Of a stretch of DNA of 64,000 nucleotides, positions 57,417-64,000 are shown in pieces (the stretch's first letter is position 1; each line of letters begins with the position of its first letter). Source of the stretch: Streptomyces sp. HNM0574 (GTDB taxonomy: Bacteria; Actinomycetota; Actinomycetes; Streptomycetales; Streptomycetaceae). Location: positions 51,283 to 115,282 of the forward strand of contig NZ_JAASAH010000019.1 of assembly GCF_012726235.1 (NCBI RefSeq). The letters run 5' to 3'. The notes below the pieces were generated by a model. That model saw only the letters and a program-made list of their open reading frames with translations, made no database searches and was not told where the DNA came from. The position numbers and the translations under genes are program-made.

Positions 57417-58988
57417 ATGATTCCTGACGCTACGCATCCACAGGCCACGTATCTCGACCGGATTCTGTCGGTCTGGGAGAAGGACGAGGACACCGAGGCC
57501 CTCGCGGACGGCAGCACGCGGCTGACCCGGCTCCAGGCCAGGGAGCAGCTGTTCCGGCTGGCCCGCGCGCTCCGGGACCAGGGGCTCGCCCCGGGCGACA
57601 GCGTCGGCCTGTTCCTGGCCAACCGCGCGCAGACGGTCCTGACCGAACTGGCCGTCCACCTCCTCGGCTGCCGCGTGGTGTTCCTCCCGCCGGAGCCAGG
57701 ACCCGGCGAACTGGCCGGACTCGTCGACCAGTCGGGCACCCGCACGGTGCTCGTCGACCCCGCGTTCGCGGACCGGGCCGACGCCGCGCTCGCCCGCTGC
57801 CGCAGCACCCCGTCCGTACTGAGCCTCGGCCCGGCGCCGGGCGGCCGGGAGAGCCGGGACCTGCTCGCGCTCGCCGCCGCCCAGCCGGCCACCCACCCCG
57901 GCGAGGCCCCGCGCCCCGGCCTCTCGGACGTCGTGACCGTCCTCTACACCGGCGGCACCCTCGGCCGTCCGAAACTGGCCGCGCACAGCAGGCTGCTCTA
58001 CGACGCGATGGCCGGCGGCGCCGCGCTCGCCCCCGGCGGCGACCGGATGCTCGCCACCACGATGGTCACGCACAGCAGCGGCCATCTGGTCATGCTCCAC
58101 GCCCTGTTGACGGGTTCGACCCTGGTCGTCCTCCCCGAGTGGGACGCGGAATCCGCGTTCACCGTCCTCCGGGAGGAGGAGATCACCGTCACCGCGCTCG
58201 TCCCGCCGATGCTCTCCCGGCTGATGGACCTCCCCGGCTGCCGCCCCGGCGCGCTCCCCCGCCTGCGGCAGATCAACATCGGCGCGGCACCGATCGCACC
58301 GGCCCGCCTGCGCCAGGCCGTCGAGACCTTCGGGCCGGTGATCCACCAGGGGTACGGCCAGTCCGAGTGCCTGGGCATCACCAAGCTGCCGCCCACCGAC
58401 CTGCCCGACCCCGCCGACACCGGCTCCCCGCTGTGGCGCAGCTGCGGACGCCCGCTGCCCGGCACCCAGGTCGAGATCCGCGACGCGGACGGCACCGTAC
58501 TGGCCGCCGGCGAGACCGGCTCCGTCTGGGTGCGGAGCCCCGCGGTCATGCTCGGGTACTACCGCGACCCGGAACGCACGGAGGAGACGCTGCGGGACGG
58601 CTGGCTGCGCACCGGCGACCTGGGGCACCTCGACGGCGAGGGCTTCCTCTACCTCGTCGACCGCGAGAAGGACGTGATCGTCACCGGTCCGGTCGGGGGC
58701 AACGTCTACAGCCGCGTCCTGGAGGACTACCTGCTCACGCTGCCCGGCGTACGGGAGGCCGCCGCCGTGGGCGTGCCGGACGAGCGCTTCGGCGAGGCGG
58801 TCCGCGTCTTCCTCTCGGGCGAGGACCTGGACCCGGACGCCGTCTCGGCCGCCGTCACCGGCGAGCTCGGCCCGCTCTACACCCCGCGCGAGATCCTGCT
58901 TCTGCCCGCCCTGCCCCTGACGCCCGTCGGCAAGACCGACAAGCGGGCGCTGCGGAACCACGGCGGGGACGCCCCGTCCGCCGGATGA
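57417..58988 (+). CDS. AMP-forming acyl-CoA synthetase/ligase
   Basis: A 523-residue ANL-superfamily enzyme: YTGGTLGRPK (phosphate loop, the usual TSGTTG is altered), VTALVPPMLSRLMD, GYGQSECLGITK, GWLRTGDLGHLDGEGF and LTPVGKTDKRAL with catalytic Lys. Substrate unknown. Paralogous in layout to the ligase at 31143-32681. No carrier-protein or thioesterase neighbour. The start is ATG at 57417, with a GCATAC box close to the start codon. Confidence 0.86.
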   Translation: MIPDATHPQATYLDRILSVWEKDEDTEALADGSTRLTRLQAREQLFRLARALRDQGLAPGDSVGLFLANRAQTVLTELAVHLLGCRVVFLPPEPGPGELAGLVDQSGTRTVLVDPAFADRADAALARCRSTPSVLSLGPAPGGRESRDLLALAAAQPATHPGEAPRPGLSDVVTVLYTGGTLGRPKLAAHSRLLYDAMAGGAALAPGGDRMLATTMVTHSSGHLVMLHALLTGSTLVVLPEWDAESAFTVLREEEITVTALVPPMLSRLMDLPGCRPGALPRLRQINIGAAPIAPARLRQAVETFGPVIHQGYGQSECLGITKLPPTDLPDPADTGSPLWRSCGRPLPGTQVEIRDADGTVLAAGETGSVWVRSPAVMLGYYRDPERTEETLRDGWLRTGDLGHLDGEGFLYLVDREKDVIVTGPVGGNVYSRVLEDYLLTLPGVREAAAVGVPDERFGEAVRVFLSGEDLDPDAVSAAVTGELGPLYTPREILLLPALPLTPVGKTDKRALRNHGGDAPSAG

Positions 58989-59027
58989 GCGCATGCGGAA
59001 CGGGGACGGCGGACGCAGGCTGGCCGT

Positions 59028-59258
59028 ATGCCTCCACCAGTCGTCGTGCACCCGCCGGACCACGAGGGGGCCCGCCGTGTCCAGTGCGACGGCGAGGACC
59101 TCGGCCGCGCCTTCAACATCTATGACGTGATGGACCTGCTCAACCGGGCCGGCCTCAGCCGCGCCGCCACCGCGTTCGACGACACCACGATCTTCGACTG
59201 GCGCGGCGGCGGCCCGTACCACTGGGAGCCCGGCCCGGACGCCGCCCGGGACACCTGA
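59028..59258 (+). CDS. small conserved hypothetical protein
   Basis: A 76-residue acidic soluble protein with a clear domain-like core (QCDGEDLGRAFNIYDVMDLL, RAATAFDDTTIFDWRGGG) and a short disordered C-terminus. No family recognised. It starts 40 bases after the ligase gene and may be co-transcribed with it. The composition is that of a real protein rather than a shadow frame. Confidence 0.6.
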   Translation: MPPPVVVHPPDHEGARRVQCDGEDLGRAFNIYDVMDLLNRAGLSRAATAFDDTTIFDWRGGGPYHWEPGPDAARDT

Positions 59259-59274
59259 GCCCCGCCCGTCCGCC

Positions 59275-60171
59275 TCACCCTCCGGCCGCGCGCCGCGAGG
59301 CCGTGATCTCCAGGCGGACGCGGCGGTCCTCGGGGCCCCGGCGCGGGCAGCTGGCGCACTTGGACTCGCCCGGCGCCTCGTAGATCAGGCAGCAGGAGCC
59401 GCGGCGGACGAAGCGTTCGACCCCGCCGGGTACGGGCGGCACCGGGAACAGCCCGTCGCTGCCGTCGGGTACCGGCACGTCCACCCAGCGGGGCGCGGGC
59501 AGCGGCCAGCCGACCGCGTCGGCGAGCCGCCCGGCGAACTCGGTGGCCTCCGCCGTCCGCCCCGTCTCGCGGCCGACGCTCAGCGCCACGTTGGCCAGCG
59601 CATCGCAGGCCAGGGACCACAGCGGGCGGGGCCGCAGGCCCGTCACCCCGGCCAGGTTCCCGACACAGGTCTCCAGCAGCGTCCGCAGCTTCCCCGGCAG
59701 GTTCTGCGCGGCGGGGCCCGGCAGGACGCGGGTGGGGCGGGCGACGGTGAGCCGGCCCTGGCCCTCCTCCCGCAACAGCAGCCCGTCGGGGCCCGGGTGG
59801 GCCGCGGTGCCGGTGAGGAAGCCGGTGGCCACGGGCGGCGCGAGCAGCACCGTGCTCGACGAGTACCACCACAGCGTGCCCGCGACGCGGACGTCGTCCG
59901 TCCCCCAGCGCAGCGCCGAGAGCCGGACCTGCTCGCGCAGCCACGCGCGGTCGCCCAGCAGCGGTCCTGCGGCCGCCTCCGCCGCGCCGAGGGGCGTTTG
60001 GAGCGCCGTCAGGGCCGCGGTCGTCGGCGCCCGGCGCGCGACCTCGTCCAACAGGGCGGCGACGGCGGGGGGTCGGACGGGCGCCGCGTGCCCGGCGTAC
60101 GCCGGGCCGTCCGGGGGCGCCGTGCCGTGCGCCGAAGAGTCCGCGTTCCAGGTGTCGTTCACGTCCGCCAC
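59275..60171 (-). CDS. (2Fe-2S)-binding protein related to FhuF siderophore-iron reductases
   Basis: A 298-residue soluble protein. The C-terminus ends with RRGSCCLIYEAP then ESKCASCPRR, the Cys-Cys-x10-Cys-x2-Cys cluster site of FhuF-like ferric-siderophore reductases. The N-terminal part (WWYSSSTVLLAPPVATGFL, LPGKLRTLLETCVGNLAG) matches the same family in outline. It likely releases iron from an imported siderophore complex. GTG start. Neighbours are not siderophore genes, so it is a stand-alone copy. Confidence 0.8.
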   Translation of the reverse strand: MADVNDTWNADSSAHGTAPPDGPAYAGHAAPVRPPAVAALLDEVARRAPTTAALTALQTPLGAAEAAAGPLLGDRAWLREQVRLSALRWGTDDVRVAGTLWWYSSSTVLLAPPVATGFLTGTAAHPGPDGLLLREEGQGRLTVARPTRVLPGPAAQNLPGKLRTLLETCVGNLAGVTGLRPRPLWSLACDALANVALSVGRETGRTAEATEFAGRLADAVGWPLPAPRWVDVPVPDGSDGLFPVPPVPGGVERFVRRGSCCLIYEAPGESKCASCPRRGPEDRRVRLEITASRRAAGG

Positions 60172-60258
60172 CGTACCGAGCTGCCCGTGTCCCGCCAGAC
60201 CGCACCGTGCGCGGCCGGTTGTCTACGCGCGCCTCACAGGGGAGTTCACGATTTCTGT

Positions 60259-60274
60259 ACGGAAACGTTTCCGT
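60259..60274. promoter_or_regulatory. perfect palindrome ACGGAAACGTTTCCGT
   Basis: A 16-base perfect palindrome 121 bases before the endonuclease start and 87 bases before the FhuF-like start. GGAAACGTTTCC is the classic shape of a LacI/GalR-family operator (central CG). No LacI gene is adjacent, so the regulator is elsewhere. Confidence 0.55.
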
Positions 60275-60395
60275 CCCGTCATTCGACGGCGCCGGTGCGG
60301 TGGGAAGCTTCGCCGGAGCCGGCGTACGGCCGGCCGGTGCCGCGCGCACCCCCACATCGCGGGCGGCGCCCTCCACTTGGGGAGAGGACACGAAC

Positions 60396-61277
60396 GTGGA
60401 CTTCCGCTCTTCCGGCAACCCCAGCACCCCCCACACCACGGGCACCCGCGCGAAGCCGGGCCGGCGCCGCAGAGTCGCCGTCGGCGTGGCCGCGGCGGTG
60501 TGCGGCACGGCGATAGCCGTCGCGGGCACGTACGTCCCGGCCTCGGCGCAGATCACCGGCGGGGCCGCACCGGCCGGGTCCGCCGCCGACGATGCGTACT
60601 ACGACGACGCCAAGGGCAAGACCGGGCAGGAACTCAAGGACGCGCTGCACACCATCGTCAGCCGGGACGTGAAGACGCTCTCGTACGACGAGGTCTGGGA
60701 GGCGCTGAAGAAGACCGACGAGGACCCGGAGAACTCCGCCAACGTCAAGCTGCTCTACTCGGGCCGCTCCCAGTCCAAGGACGACAACGGCGGCGGCGAC
60801 GGGCAGTGGAACCGGGAGCACACCTGGGCCAAGTCGCACGGCGACTTCGGCACCGCGCCCGGCCCCGGCACCGACGTCCACCACCTGCGGCCGACGGACG
60901 TGAAGGTCAACAGCATCCGCGGCAGCAAGGACTTCGACAAGGGCGGCGAGGAAGTCGAGGGCGCCCCGGGGAACTTCACCGACGGCGACTCCTACGAACC
61001 GCGCGACGAGGTCAAGGGCGACGTGGCCCGCATGATCCTCTACATGGCCGTCCGGTACGACGGCGAGGAATCCTTCCCCGACCTGGAGCCGAACGACAAG
61101 GTCGACAACGGCTCGGCGCCCCACATGGGCCGCCTGTCGGTGCTGAAGGAGTGGAACGAGAAGGACCCGCCGGACGCGTTCGAGAAGAACCGGAACGAGG
61201 TCATCTTCGACTCGTACCAGCACAACCGGAACCCGTTCATCGACCACCCGGAGTGGGTCGCCGAGATCTGGAAGTGA
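60396..61277 (+). CDS. secreted endonuclease I
   Basis: A 293-residue exported nuclease of the EndA/Vvn family. An N-terminal signal is visible (RRRRVAVGVAAAVCGTAIAV). The catalytic region is QWNREHTWAKSHG (beta-beta-alpha metal His), TDVHHLRPTDVKVNSIRGSK (in part) and GDVARMILYMAVRY. It degrades DNA outside the cell. GGGGAGAGG before GTG at 60396 supports the start. A perfect palindrome lies upstream. Confidence 0.9.
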   Translation: MDFRSSGNPSTPHTTGTRAKPGRRRRVAVGVAAAVCGTAIAVAGTYVPASAQITGGAAPAGSAADDAYYDDAKGKTGQELKDALHTIVSRDVKTLSYDEVWEALKKTDEDPENSANVKLLYSGRSQSKDDNGGGDGQWNREHTWAKSHGDFGTAPGPGTDVHHLRPTDVKVNSIRGSKDFDKGGEEVEGAPGNFTDGDSYEPRDEVKGDVARMILYMAVRYDGEESFPDLEPNDKVDNGSAPHMGRLSVLKEWNEKDPPDAFEKNRNEVIFDSYQHNRNPFIDHPEWVAEIWK

Positions 61278-61363
61278 GCCGCGCCTGAGCGGCCGTGACC
61301 AAGGCGGGTGTGCCCCGGCGCGGGGCGCACCCGCTTCGGCGTGCCGGGACGGCACGCCCGGAC

Positions 61364-61720
61364 TCAGGAGCGGCGGGCGTCGGCGGCGAGGACGGCCTGG
61401 AGCAGGCCGGGGAAGAGGGCGTCGAGGTCCTCGCGGCGCAGCGAGTTGAGCTTGGCGGTGCCCCGGTAGCACTGGTGGATCACGCCGGCCTCGCGCAGCA
61501 CCCGGAAGTGGTGGGTGCTGGTGGACGGGGAGACGGGGAGCTCGACCTCGGAGCAGGTGGCGCCGTCCTCGGCGGTGGCGAGGGCGCGGACCACGCACAG
61601 GCGCATCGGGTCGGCGAGCGCGTGCAGCACGTCCTCGAGGCGGATCTCCTCCGGTTCGGGGTGCGGCAGGTCGCGCCCGGTGGACGCGCCGGCTGTCCGG
61701 CGGGGGGTCTGCGTCGGCAC
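61364..61720 (-). CDS. ArsR-family repressor
   Basis: A 118-residue winged-helix regulator: LEDVLHALADPMRLCVVRAL, then the recognition region CSEVELPVSPSTSTHHFRVL and wing (AGVIHQCYRGTAKLNSL). The Cys in CSEVE aligns only loosely with metal-site cysteines, so a small-molecule or thiol ligand is as likely as a metal. GGAGG six bases before GTG at 61720 fixes the start. It faces an old-yellow-enzyme gene across a repeat-rich region, which it probably controls. Confidence 0.88.
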   Translation of the reverse strand: MPTQTPRRTAGASTGRDLPHPEPEEIRLEDVLHALADPMRLCVVRALATAEDGATCSEVELPVSPSTSTHHFRVLREAGVIHQCYRGTAKLNSLRREDLDALFPGLLQAVLAADARRS

Positions 61721-61771
61721 GTGTGGCCTCCCTCTCTGCTGGCCCGCTGCGGCGGCCTCTCCGCCCTCCAT

Positions 61772-61842
61772 CGTACGGCGGCCATCGTACTTTGACATCC
61801 ACCGTAGTTTGACACCTGCCGTACTACGGTGGTTATCGTAGT
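61772..61842. promoter_or_regulatory. iterated CGTAST operator array with inverted repeat
   Basis: CGTACT at 61786, CGTAGT at 61803, CGTACT at 61820 and CGTAGT at 61837 lie exactly 17 bases apart, with a weaker CGTACG at 61772. CCACCGTAGT (61799-61808) and ACTACGGTGG (61823-61832) also form a perfect ten-base inverted repeat. Two TTGACA boxes follow copies one and two. Likely binding sites of the ArsR regulator for both divergent genes. Confidence 0.7.
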
Positions 61843-61875
61843 TCCACCGTTCCAGTCCACCGAGGGAGCCCTACC

Positions 61876-62976
61876 GTGAGCGAGTTGTTCGCACCCCTGA
61901 CGCTGCGTTCGCTGACCGTGCCGAACCGCGTGTGGATGGCACCCATGTGCCAGTACTCCGCCGCGCCGGACGGACCGGACCAAGGCGCCCCGAACGACTG
62001 GCACTTCGCGCACCTGGCCGCCCGCGCCGTCGGCGGCACCGGCCTCGCGCTGGTCGAGGCCACCGGCGTGACCCCCGAGGGCCGCATCTCGCCCTACGAC
62101 CTGGGCCTGTGGAACAGCCGCCAGCAGGAGGCGTTCGGCCGCGTCACGCGCTTCCTCGACGAGCACGGCACCGTCCCCGCCATCCAGCTCGCGCACGCCG
62201 GACGCAAGGCCGCAACCGAGCGCACCTGGGTCGACCGCGGCGCCCCGATCGGCTCCGGCACGTACGGCTGGCAGCCGCAGGCGCCCAGCGCCCTCGCCTT
62301 CGACGACGCCTCGCTCACGCCGCAGGAGATGACGGCCGAGGACATCCAGCTCGTCGTCCGGCGCTTCGCCGAGTCCGCCGAGCGCGCGCTGGCCGCCGGC
62401 TTCCGGGCCGTCGAGGTGCACGGCGCGCACGGCTACCTGATCAACGAGTTCCTCTCCCCCTTCACCAACCGGCGCACCGACGCGTACGGCGGCTCCTTCG
62501 AGGGGCGCACGCGCTTCGCGCTGGAGGTCGTCGACGCCGTCCGCGCGGTCTGGCCCGAGGAACTCCCCGTCCTGTTCCGCATCTCGGCCACCGACTGGCT
62601 CACCGAGAACCCCGAGGACCCGCGCGAGGGCTGGACGGCCGACGACACCGTCCGCTTCGCCAAGGAGCTCCACGCGCACGGCGTCGACCTGCTCGACACC
62701 TCCACCGGCGGCAACGCGCCCAAGGCCCGCATCACCACCGGCCCGAACTACCAGGTCCCGTTCGCCGAGCGGGTGAAGCAGGAGACGGACATCGCCGTCG
62801 GCGCCGTCGGCGAGATCACCGGGGCCCGCCAGGCGGAGGAGATCATCGCCTCCGGCCGCGCGGACGCCGTCCTCCTCGGCCGCGAGCTGCTGCGCCGTCC
62901 GTACTGGGCCAACGAGGCGGCCGCCGAACTCGGCGCCGAGCCGACCTGGCCCGACCCGTACCACCGCGCGGTCTGA
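61876..62976 (+). CDS. old yellow enzyme-type NADH:flavin oxidoreductase (YqjM class)
   Basis: A 366-residue TIM-barrel flavoprotein: LTVPNRVWMAPMCQYSA (FMN site with the Cys of YqjM-type enzymes), LAHAGRKAA, VEVHGAHGYLINEFLSP, YGGSFEGRTRFALEVV, and AVGEITGARQAEEII with GRADAVLLGRELLRRPYW (FMN phosphate). It reduces activated C=C bonds of electrophiles using NADPH. GTG start. Divergent from an ArsR repressor with a shared operator array, so it is expected to respond to electrophiles or thiol stress. Confidence 0.92.
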   Translation: MSELFAPLTLRSLTVPNRVWMAPMCQYSAAPDGPDQGAPNDWHFAHLAARAVGGTGLALVEATGVTPEGRISPYDLGLWNSRQQEAFGRVTRFLDEHGTVPAIQLAHAGRKAATERTWVDRGAPIGSGTYGWQPQAPSALAFDDASLTPQEMTAEDIQLVVRRFAESAERALAAGFRAVEVHGAHGYLINEFLSPFTNRRTDAYGGSFEGRTRFALEVVDAVRAVWPEELPVLFRISATDWLTENPEDPREGWTADDTVRFAKELHAHGVDLLDTSTGGNAPKARITTGPNYQVPFAERVKQETDIAVGAVGEITGARQAEEIIASGRADAVLLGRELLRRPYWANEAAAELGAEPTWPDPYHRAV

Positions 62977-62991
62977 ACCACCCGCACCCCG

Positions 62992-63025
62992 CCGCCGGTT
63001 CCGCGCACCCGCGCGGGACCGGCGG
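62992..63025 (+). terminator. terminator after the old yellow enzyme gene
   Basis: A 14-base stem with one G-T pair, CCGCCGGTTCCGCG (62992-63005) with CGCGGGACCGGCGG (63012-63025), and a six-base loop. Confidence 0.75.
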
Positions 63026-63143
63026 CTCAACCCCCGTTCCCGGCCCCGCCGTTCCGAACGGGAGTGCGCCCGCGGCCCCGGAGCGGGCGGCCGCCGCCCG
63101 GCCCGCTCACCCTCTCCGCCCCGGAACGGCTACGGTGCTGCCT

Positions 63144-64000
63144 ATGCAGATCAACGGGGCCCAGGGCGGCACTCACGGGTACGCGCTGCTCATAGCCGCC
63201 TCTCCGCACAGCCGGAACCCGGCCATGAAGGCGACGGACGCCCTTCCCGCGCTCGCCGCCGTACCGCCCGGCACGCTGCTCGGCACCAGCACGGCCAGCG
63301 TGGTGCAGCTCGCCGACCCCGACGACCCCAACGTCGTCCTGTCCCACCTGCGTACGGCCGCCGCGCACGACGGCCCGCTGCTGGTGCACGTCGCCGGGCT
63401 CGTCATGCTGGACTCCCGGCAGCACCTGCCGCACCTCGCGCTCGCCAAGTCCACGGCGCGCACGGTCCGTTACACGGGCCTGCCCTGGCACTGGCTGCAG
63501 GCGGAACTCCAGACCAGACCGCCCGGCACGACGACCGTGCTGGCCGACCTCGTCGCGGACGACGAGCTGTGGCAGCGGCGCGGCGAGACCCAACTGACGG
63601 CCGGGCCGGCGACGTACGGCGTCCTGGTGCCCAACCGCTCCCGGCGGCGCGGCGGTCCGCCGGCGGCGCCGGTCTACAGCCAGGCCGTCGCCGCCGTCCT
63701 GCGCTCCGTCGGCGGCGCGGAGCGCCCGGACGACGCGACGCTGCACCAGCAGGCCGTCGCCCACTCGGGCCTCCCCGCCCACGACCCGACCCGCCTCCAA
63801 CTCCTCGCCGCCACCACCCCGTTGCCCCACGGCAACGCCCCGACGACGGCCCCCGCCCCGGAACCGCCCACGGCCCCCGGCCCCGTCCCCCACCCCACCG
63901 CGGGCCCGATGCCCCCCGCCGCACCCCCGGCCGGCCCGGACCGCACCCCGCCCCCGCCGCAGCCCGGCCCCGCGCCGGCACCCCCGGCCCCCGAGCCCCC
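63144..64000 (+). CDS. caspase-fold-like protein with proline-rich tail, C-terminally cut by window edge
   Basis: At least 285 residues, open to the right edge. Residues 1-150 follow the strand/helix order of caspase-like domains in actinobacteria (YALLIAASPHSRNPAM, LSHLRTAAAHDGPLLVHVAG, RYTGLPWHWLQAELQTRPPG, TTVLADLVADDE). At the position of the catalytic His the sequence reads HVAGLV instead of a GHG-like motif, and the expected Cys of DCCxSG is absent. It would therefore be a pseudoenzyme or another fold. Residues 230 to the edge are Pro/Ala-rich. The ATG has no clear ribosome-binding site. Confidence 0.55.
   Translation, partial: MQINGAQGGTHGYALLIAASPHSRNPAMKATDALPALAAVPPGTLLGTSTASVVQLADPDDPNVVLSHLRTAAAHDGPLLVHVAGLVMLDSRQHLPHLALAKSTARTVRYTGLPWHWLQAELQTRPPGTTTVLADLVADDELWQRRGETQLTAGPATYGVLVPNRSRRRGGPPAAPVYSQAVAAVLRSVGGAERPDDATLHQQAVAHSGLPAHDPTRLQLLAATTPLPHGNAPTTAPAPEPPTAPGPVPHPTAGPMPPAAPPAGPDRTPPPPQPGPAPAPPAPEP

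Overview
The window is chromosomal DNA of a Streptomyces-type actinomycete. Evidence: very high G+C, codons ending almost always in G or C, many GTG starts, GTGA/ATGA overlaps and leaderless starts, and a typical Streptomyces gene set (I36-type inhibitor, endonuclease I, Tat-exported phospholipase C, NarL-type two-component pairs, AraC and TetR regulators). I see no rRNA or tRNA gene, IS element, CRISPR array or prophage. The left edge cuts a methyltransferase and the right edge cuts a proline-rich protein.

Layout. 0-6 kb: methyltransferase, acetoacetate-decarboxylase-like enzyme, then a tight minus-strand operon reading UDP-GlcNAc 2-epimerase, a 53-residue LAxTG sorting-signal stub, a membrane family-2 glycosyltransferase, an exosortase, and a secreted protein with a C-terminal membrane anchor. 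6-10 kb: glutamine-synthetase-like ligase and P450 converging on an SDR, with similar palindromes in front of each unit. 10-15 kb: GNAT, OsmC, and a purine unit (adenine deaminase and NCS2 permease under a divergent LacI regulator with a visible operator). 15-24 kb: PPOX-like protein, a two-component system divergent from an ABC exporter, a sodium:solute symporter with a 43-residue partner, two kinase-like proteins. 24-32 kb: I36 inhibitor, TetR/hydrolase divergent pair with a palindrome, HD protein, methyltransferase, HNH lipoprotein, PH-SHOCT protein, AraC/cupin pair, acyl-CoA-ligase-like enzyme.

32-38 kb: a three-gene unit made of a WXG-type protein, a small acidic protein and a large single-span protein that carries an extracellular type I periplasmic-binding-protein domain, followed by a phenylalanine hydroxylase. 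38-48 kb: polysaccharide deacetylase, phosphotransferase, two epimerases, phospholipase C, sphingomyelinase-D-like phospholipase, AraC/TauE pair, and a coiled-coil membrane protein with a possible amyloid-signalling motif. 48-54 kb: a frameshifted dihydrofolate-reductase-like pseudogene, an unusual tandem histidine kinase with its regulator, and hypotheticals. 54-57 kb: a compact sulfide/persulfide unit (dioxygenase-rhodanese fusion, TauE exporter, CstR-type repressor, rhodanese) with three matching operators. 57-64 kb: a second ligase, a FhuF-like iron-sulfur protein, endonuclease I with a perfect palindrome upstream, an ArsR/old-yellow-enzyme pair separated by hexamers repeated every 17 bases, and a caspase-fold-like protein without visible catalytic residues.

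The strongest candidates for something undescribed are the exosortase/glycan operon with its LAxTG stub, the WXG/receptor-like unit, the amyloid-motif membrane protein, and the 17-base repeat array.
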